A stretch of 64,000 nt of DNA, taken from Candidatus Cloacimonetes bacterium 4572_55 (GTDB lineage: Bacteria > 4572-55). Below are positions 60,256 to 64,000 of this stretch, in pieces; positions within the stretch are counted from its first letter, which is position 1, and each line of letters begins with the position of its first letter. The stretch spans positions 1 to 64,000 of the forward strand of contig NBMB01000015.1 of NCBI GenBank assembly GCA_002084765.1, in the 5' to 3' direction. The notes beneath the pieces are model-generated. The model was not told the DNA's origin. It did not search any database and saw only the letters and a program-made list of their open reading frames with translations. A program made the position numbers and the translations under genes.

Positions 60256-61364
60256 TCTTTATATTTCGTCGCTAACAATGTGACATTATGTCCGCCGAAT
60301 CCGAAAGAATTTGATATTGCATAGTCAACAGTTTTTTCTACCATCTTTCCGGGAATGTAGTTTAAATCACACTCAGGATCGGGAGTATGATAGTTGATTG
60401 TTGGATGAATTGTGTTGTTCATAATCGTGAGAATCGACGCCACAAATTCTACCGATCCGGAAGCACCTAACAAATGTCCAATCATAGACTTTGTCGAGCT
60501 GATCGCAATATTGTGGGCATGTTGCCCGAACAGCGTTTTAATCGCGGCTGTCTCATTTTTGTCATTCGGCAGGGTAGAGGTTCCATGAGCGTTGATGTAG
60601 TCGATCTTCTCTGGAGAGACGTCGCCGTCTTCAAGCGCGGCTTTCATGGATCGAACCGCTCCTTCGCCTCCCGGAGACGGTGAGGTGATGTGAAACGCAT
60701 CGCATGTCGCGCCGTAACCGATTATCTCCGCTAAAATAGGCGCGTCTCGCTTCGCGGCGTGGTTCAGTTCCTCCAGGATCAAAATGCCCGCGCCTTCCCC
60801 GATCACAAAGCCGTCCCGATTTTTATCAAAAGGGCGACTCGCGCTTGATGGGTCGTCATTCCTCCGAGACAGAGCGCGCATATTGGTAAAACCTGCGACA
60901 GCAAGCGGCGTAATAGGAGCCTCTGTGCCGCCGGTGATCATGACGTCCGCGTCGCCTCGCTGAAGCGTTTTAAACGCTTCTCCAATTGCATGACCTCCGG
61001 AAGCGCAAGCCGAAACCGTGCAAAAGTTTGGACCCTTTGCCTGAAAGCGGATCGCCACCTCGCCAGCGGCAAGATCAGCGATCATCATGGGAATGAAAAA
61101 GGGGCTGACTCGTCTCGGACCCTTCCCGATCAGGACTCGAGTCTGTTTCTCGAACGTGCCAATCCCGCCGATCCCAGATCCGATGATCACACCCGTCCGG
61201 TCGCCGTCAATTTCTTCTTGAACAGACAAATTGCTCGCGTCAAATTTAGTAATCACACCCGCGCCGGATTTGCCGGATTTACAATTATTCCAAAATGTCT
61301 CTACACAATTTCCGATTGGCGTCAATACGCCCATTCCGGTAATTACGACCCGTTTGTTCAGCAT
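60252..61364 (-). CDS. fabF: 3-oxoacyl-ACP synthase II, internally shortened
   Basis: About 370 residues against about 412 for the family. The catalytic Cys-His-His set is present (VSACASGGHAIG, NAHGTSTLPND, TKSMIGHLLGASG) and the C-terminus SNSFGFGGHN is normal. However the sequence passes from TKFDASNLSV directly to EEIDGDRTGVIIGSG. Family members have about 43 residues between these points (the AGxVxxF...M(D/R)xxxQxA segment). The loss is in frame at about 61220. Activity is therefore uncertain. The start is ATG with GAGG eight bases upstream; a GTG two codons earlier is in frame. Confidence 0.9.
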   Translation of the reverse strand: MLNKRVVITGMGVLTPIGNCVETFWNNCKSGKSGAGVITKFDASNLSVQEEIDGDRTGVIIGSGIGGIGTFEKQTRVLIGKGPRRVSPFFIPMMIADLAAGEVAIRFQAKGPNFCTVSACASGGHAIGEAFKTLQRGDADVMITGGTEAPITPLAVAGFTNMRALSRRNDDPSSASRPFDKNRDGFVIGEGAGILILEELNHAAKRDAPILAEIIGYGATCDAFHITSPSPGGEGAVRSMKAALEDGDVSPEKIDYINAHGTSTLPNDKNETAAIKTLFGQHAHNIAISSTKSMIGHLLGASGSVEFVASILTIMNNTIHPTINYHTPDPECDLNYIPGKMVEKTVDYAISNSFGFGGHNVTLLATKYKE

Positions 61365-61404
61365 GAACACAGCCTCAACTTTGTGGGTTATAAAATTTAA
61401 ATCA

Positions 61405-61440
61405 AAAATTGGCAGAGTAAAAAAATATACTCTGCCAATT
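61405..61440 (-). terminator. Intrinsic terminator/attenuator between acpP and fabF
   Basis: AATTGGCAGAGTA (61407-61419) is fully complementary to TACTCTGCCAATT (61428-61440). On the minus strand it is followed by a short T run. It would let most transcripts stop after acpP, with fabF-rnc reached by readthrough. Confidence 0.8.
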
Positions 61441-61453
61441 TGAACGTTTCGAC

Positions 61454-61693
61454 TTACGGCAGTTTTTTGCCAAGATAATCCAAGGCGTCGCCAAAAGTGA
61501 CCAAATTTTCGGCATCCTCATCCGGAATCTCGATGTCGAATTCTTCCTCAAAAGCCATCACAAGCTCCACGGTATCCAATGAATCCGCTCCCAAATCGTC
61601 CACAAATGACGCGCCAAGAGTGACTTGTTTCTCTCCAACGCCCAGTTGTTCGATTATAATATCTCGGACACGAGTTTCTAAATTGTGAGCCAC
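61454..61693 (-). CDS. acpP: Acyl carrier protein
   Basis: A 79-residue acidic ACP with the phosphopantetheine attachment motif [10 protein letters not shown] (Ser in DSL). It carries acyl intermediates of fatty-acid synthesis. The start is GTG with AGGAGG nine bases upstream. Three 11-12 base direct repeats lie just upstream. Confidence 0.97.
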   Translation of the reverse strand: MAHNLETRVRDIIIEQLGVGEKQVTLGASFVDDLGADSLDTVELVMAFEEEFDIEIPDEDAENLVTFGDALDYLGKKLP

Positions 61694-61710
61694 AGCTTCT
61701 TACCTCCTAT

Positions 61711-61744
61711 TTACAGTATAATTACAGTATAATTTAGAGTATAA
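61711..61744 (-). repeat. Three tandem 11-12 base repeats upstream of acpP
   Basis: On the plus strand TTACAGTATAA (61711-61721), TTACAGTATAA (61722-61732) and TTTAGAGTATAA (61733-61744). On the minus strand each holds a TATACT, similar to a -10 box. They begin about 17 bases before the acpP start codon. They may be a promoter array or an operator. Confidence 0.55.
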
Positions 61745-61789
61745 TTGAAATAAATAAAACGGATAATATTATATTTAATCGGCGTTATG

Positions 61790-62536
61790 TTAAATCACCA
61801 TTCCCCCATCGACAACAAAAACCTGACCTGTAATGTAACTACTCAGATCAGACGCTAAGAACAATGCCATATTGGCTACGTCGGTACCTGTCCCAAATCT
61901 ACCGAGGGGTATCCTCTTTTTATATGTATCTCGAATTTCCTTCGAGATTCCGGCGGTCATCTCTGTCTCGATAAATCCGGGCGCAATCGCGTTGACCGTG
62001 ATGTTTCTCCCGGCCAATTCTTTTGCCGCTGATTTGGTCAAGCCGATCAAGCCGGCTTTTGAGGCGGCATAATTTGCCTGACCAGGATTTCCTATTATAC
62101 CGATAACAGAGGTGATATTGATTATCCTGCCGCTTCGATTTTTCATCATGGAGCGGACTGCGCCTTTGATTGTATGATAGGCTCCGCCTAAATTCACATC
62201 AACCACTTGCCGCCAATCATCCTCCGACATTCTCATTAACAGGTTATCCTTTGCGACGCCGGCATTATTAATCAAGATGTCTATTTTTTTATGTTGTTTT
62301 ATAGCGGCTCGTATTTTCTCCGATACTCGACTTTGGTCTGTCACGTCCAACTTCACCGCCTCTGCGACGATACCTTGGCTGGATAATCGGTCATAGGCTC
62401 GGTTTAAAGATTCTTCATTCCGAGAACAAATAAGCACAATCGCCCCGGCTAAGCCCAACGTTTCTGCGATTTGATAGCCGATCCCCCGACTTGCGCCGGT
62501 AATAAAAGCCACTTTTCCGGATAAATCGATTTTCAT
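61790..62536 (-). CDS. fabG: 3-oxoacyl-ACP reductase
   Basis: A 248-residue short-chain dehydrogenase: NADP-binding TGASRGIGYQIA, INNAGV, the catalytic Ser (INITSV), YxxxK (YAASKAG) and the C-terminal FVVDGGMVI. It reduces 3-oxoacyl-ACP. The ATG has AAGGAAG upstream. In the usual order fabD would precede it; here fabH does. Confidence 0.96.
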   Translation of the reverse strand: MKIDLSGKVAFITGASRGIGYQIAETLGLAGAIVLICSRNEESLNRAYDRLSSQGIVAEAVKLDVTDQSRVSEKIRAAIKQHKKIDILINNAGVAKDNLLMRMSEDDWRQVVDVNLGGAYHTIKGAVRSMMKNRSGRIINITSVIGIIGNPGQANYAASKAGLIGLTKSAAKELAGRNITVNAIAPGFIETEMTAGISKEIRDTYKKRIPLGRFGTGTDVANMALFLASDLSSYITGQVFVVDGGMVI

Positions 62537-62562
62537 AACGCTTCCTTTATTAGAATCTAATA

Positions 62563-62583
62563 TAAGACTATGTTCTAAGACTA
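62563..62583. repeat. Paired TAAGACTA direct repeats upstream of fabG
   Basis: Two copies of TAAGACTA (62563-62570 and 62576-62583), 13 bases apart, in the fabH-fabG gap. The reverse TAGTCTTA resembles half of a FapR-type box, but no full palindrome is present. A regulatory role is speculative. Confidence 0.25.
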
Positions 62584-62610
62584 GTATTTAATATTCAATA
62601 TTATAATCTG

Positions 62611-63591
62611 TCATAGACGAATAACCGCCGCGCCCCAGGTAAAACCAGCACCGAAAGTCACCAGCAAAATATAATCCCCGTGTGATGCTCTCCCCGACGC
62701 GATCGCCTCATGTATGCTGATCGGTATCGAGCCAGCCGTTGTATTTCCGTACTCATGGATATTCATAAAGACCTTCTTCATCGGAAATTTAATACGGCGG
62801 GCTGCGGCTTCGATAATGCGAAGATTTGCCTGATGGGGGATCATCAGAGTGATGTCGTCGTTGGTCAAGCCAGCCTCTTTCAAGGCCTCACAGGCACTTT
62901 TTGCCATAAATTTTACAGCGTGTTTAAAGACATCGTTTCCGGTCATCTGAACAGAATGCAGATTTTGTTCGATAGTCTCACGGCTCGGAAGAAGGCTGCT
63001 TCCGCCCGCTGGTTGGTGCAATAGATCGTTGTGTTCCCCGTTACTTTTCATATAACGAGACCGAATGCCGTATCCTTCTTCCACAGCTCCCAAAACCACA
63101 GCACCAGCGCCGTCTCCGAATAAAACGCATGTATTGCGGTCCTTCCAATTCAGCAATCTGGACATGATCTCAGATCCTATAGCCACCACATATCGATGTG
63201 TTTTCGCGGCAATCAGGCTTTCGCCGACTATAATCGAATATAAAAATCCGGAACACGCCGCGTTGATATCAAATGAGGCGGCGTTCTTCGCCCCGATTTT
63301 GTATTGTACAATATTTGCCGTCGCGGGAAAGGGTTTATCTGGACTTATCGTGGCGACAATAACCAGACCCACATCTTCGCTATGTAATCCTGCGTTCCTC
63401 ACGGCTTCAAGAGCGGCTTTTGATGCAAGATCGGAATTGTATTCATCTAATTTGGCAATATGTCGCTTTCGAATACCGGTTCGGCTTTGTATCCATTGGT
63501 CAGTCGTATCGACAAGCTTCTCCAGGTATCGATTTGAAATAAAATTTTCCGGAATAGCCGCACCTGTTCCTAAAATCCCGACAGATGTCAC
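62611..63591 (-). CDS. fabH: 3-oxoacyl-ACP synthase III
   Basis: A 326-residue KAS III: GTGAAIPENFISN, catalytic Cys in DINAACSGFLY, the His in LMIPHQANLRI and the Asn in GNTTAGSIP. It starts acyl chains from acetyl-CoA and malonyl-ACP. The start is GTG with AGGAG six bases upstream, immediately after the plsX stop. Confidence 0.96.
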   Translation of the reverse strand: MTSVGILGTGAAIPENFISNRYLEKLVDTTDQWIQSRTGIRKRHIAKLDEYNSDLASKAALEAVRNAGLHSEDVGLVIVATISPDKPFPATANIVQYKIGAKNAASFDINAACSGFLYSIIVGESLIAAKTHRYVVAIGSEIMSRLLNWKDRNTCVLFGDGAGAVVLGAVEEGYGIRSRYMKSNGEHNDLLHQPAGGSSLLPSRETIEQNLHSVQMTGNDVFKHAVKFMAKSACEALKEAGLTNDDITLMIPHQANLRIIEAAARRIKFPMKKVFMNIHEYGNTTAGSIPISIHEAIASGRASHGDYILLVTFGAGFTWGAAVIRL

Positions 63592-63600
63592 AGAAAACTC

Positions 63601-64000
63601 CTACTTTAGCGTCAGTTTCGCTTGGATAAGCTGATTCACTTGATTTTCTACGAAACGCCGAGCCACAAGAATCCCGTTCTTTAATGCTTTTGCGTTGGAT
63701 CCGCCGTGACAAACCACACTCACGCCGTTCAGACCCAACAGAGGTGCTCCGCCGTATTCCGAATAATCCATCATTTTTGTGATCGCCGCCAATGTCGGAG
63801 CGAGTAGGAGCAATCCACCTTTTGCCAACCAGCTTTTCGACGTGTGTTTCCGCAGCGCGGATTTCAGAAAACCGATGGTTCCCTCAGCGAATTTCAGCAC
63901 AATATTACCGATGAATCCGTCGCATACGATCACGTCGGCGACTCCCTTAAAAATATCTCGTCCCTCGACGTTGCCGATAAAATTTAAAGGAAGCTCGGAA
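63601..64000 (-). CDS. plsX: Phosphate acyltransferase PlsX, C-terminal part
   Basis: The 3' 133 codons of plsX, running off the right edge. NFIGNVEGRDIFKGVADVIV, CDGFIGNIVLKFAEG and the C-terminal YGGAPLLGLNGVSVVCHGGS (shown in part) are characteristic. PlsX makes acyl-phosphate for phospholipid synthesis. It leads into fabH with no gap. Confidence 0.95.
   Translation of the reverse strand, partial: SELPLNFIGNVEGRDIFKGVADVIVCDGFIGNIVLKFAEGTIGFLKSALRKHTSKSWLAKGGLLLLAPTLAAITKMMDYSEYGGAPLLGLNGVSVVCHGGSNAKALKNGILVARRFVENQVNQLIQAKLTLK

Overview
The window is about 64 kb of densely coded bacterial chromosome, mid-range in GC by eye, with mixed strands and many four-base (ATGA-type) gene overlaps. 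An Omp85/TamA-type barrel protein with POTRA repeats, lipoprotein signals, a polysaccharide flippase/polymerase locus and MreB indicate a Gram-negative, probably rod-shaped cell. A DUF3078 protein, several TPR/NHL exported proteins and a homocysteine methyltransferase–methylenetetrahydrofolate reductase fusion hint at an uncultivated lineage near the FCB group (KSB1/Calditrichota-like). That placement is an inference from gene content. No rRNA, tRNA, CRISPR array or recognisable insertion sequence was seen.

Layout. 1-3.1 kb: the start of a type ISP-like DNA methylase/restriction gene, an Hsp70/actin-fold ATPase with two membrane segments, and its membrane partner. 3.2-11.4 kb: greA, a TamA-like outer-membrane protein, pyrimidine-nucleoside phosphorylase, a TPR membrane protein, a DUF3782-type nuclease-fold protein and uvrA, all on the minus strand. 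11.5-20.7 kb: mreB, a 3'-truncated GH18 chitinase, a small MscS channel, a DUF3078 protein, a 78-bp inverted-repeat element, an NHL-repeat protein with a tiny Cys-rich membrane partner, a barrel-TPR protein and a GAF-PAS kinase-like protein without an obvious phospho-acceptor His. 20.8-22.6 kb: the methionine/folate fusion enzyme.

22.7-32.9 kb is an exopolysaccharide or O-antigen locus read from one promoter near 32.95 kb: chain-length protein, flippase with an apparent internal deletion, GT2, a secreted TIM-barrel-like protein, polymerase, two GT4-type transferases and a membrane GT2. 33.1-39.8 kb holds an NSS sodium symporter, an MA-type metallopeptidase, a YhbY protein, a BtuC/BtuF-type uptake pair without its ATPase, and an ABC-2 exporter.

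39.9-46.6 kb is a macromolecular-synthesis cluster, rpsU-mutS2-dnaG-rpoD, in which dnaG is split by a -1 shift at a perfect U UUA AAC slippery heptamer. 47.1-48.7 kb has a perfect sigma70-type promoter, a structured leader and an unusual HRDC + XseA-like + C-terminal transmembrane protein, followed by a frameshifted small gene. 48.8-59.4 kb carries DUF58/MoxR, a DUF6524 protein, two TPR proteins (one with an NTPase domain), adenine deaminase, and a DUF4388 cassette with two small partners. 59.5-64 kb is the fatty-acid cluster plsX-fabH-fabG-acpP-fabF-rnc, lacking fabD and with a fabF that appears to lack about 43 residues.

The strongest leads are the dnaG frameshift site, the membrane-anchored HRDC/XseA-like protein with its structured leader, the Hsp70-like/membrane pair beside a methylase, and the NHL/mini-protein pair. 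Calls rest on reading the sequence; no database search was run.
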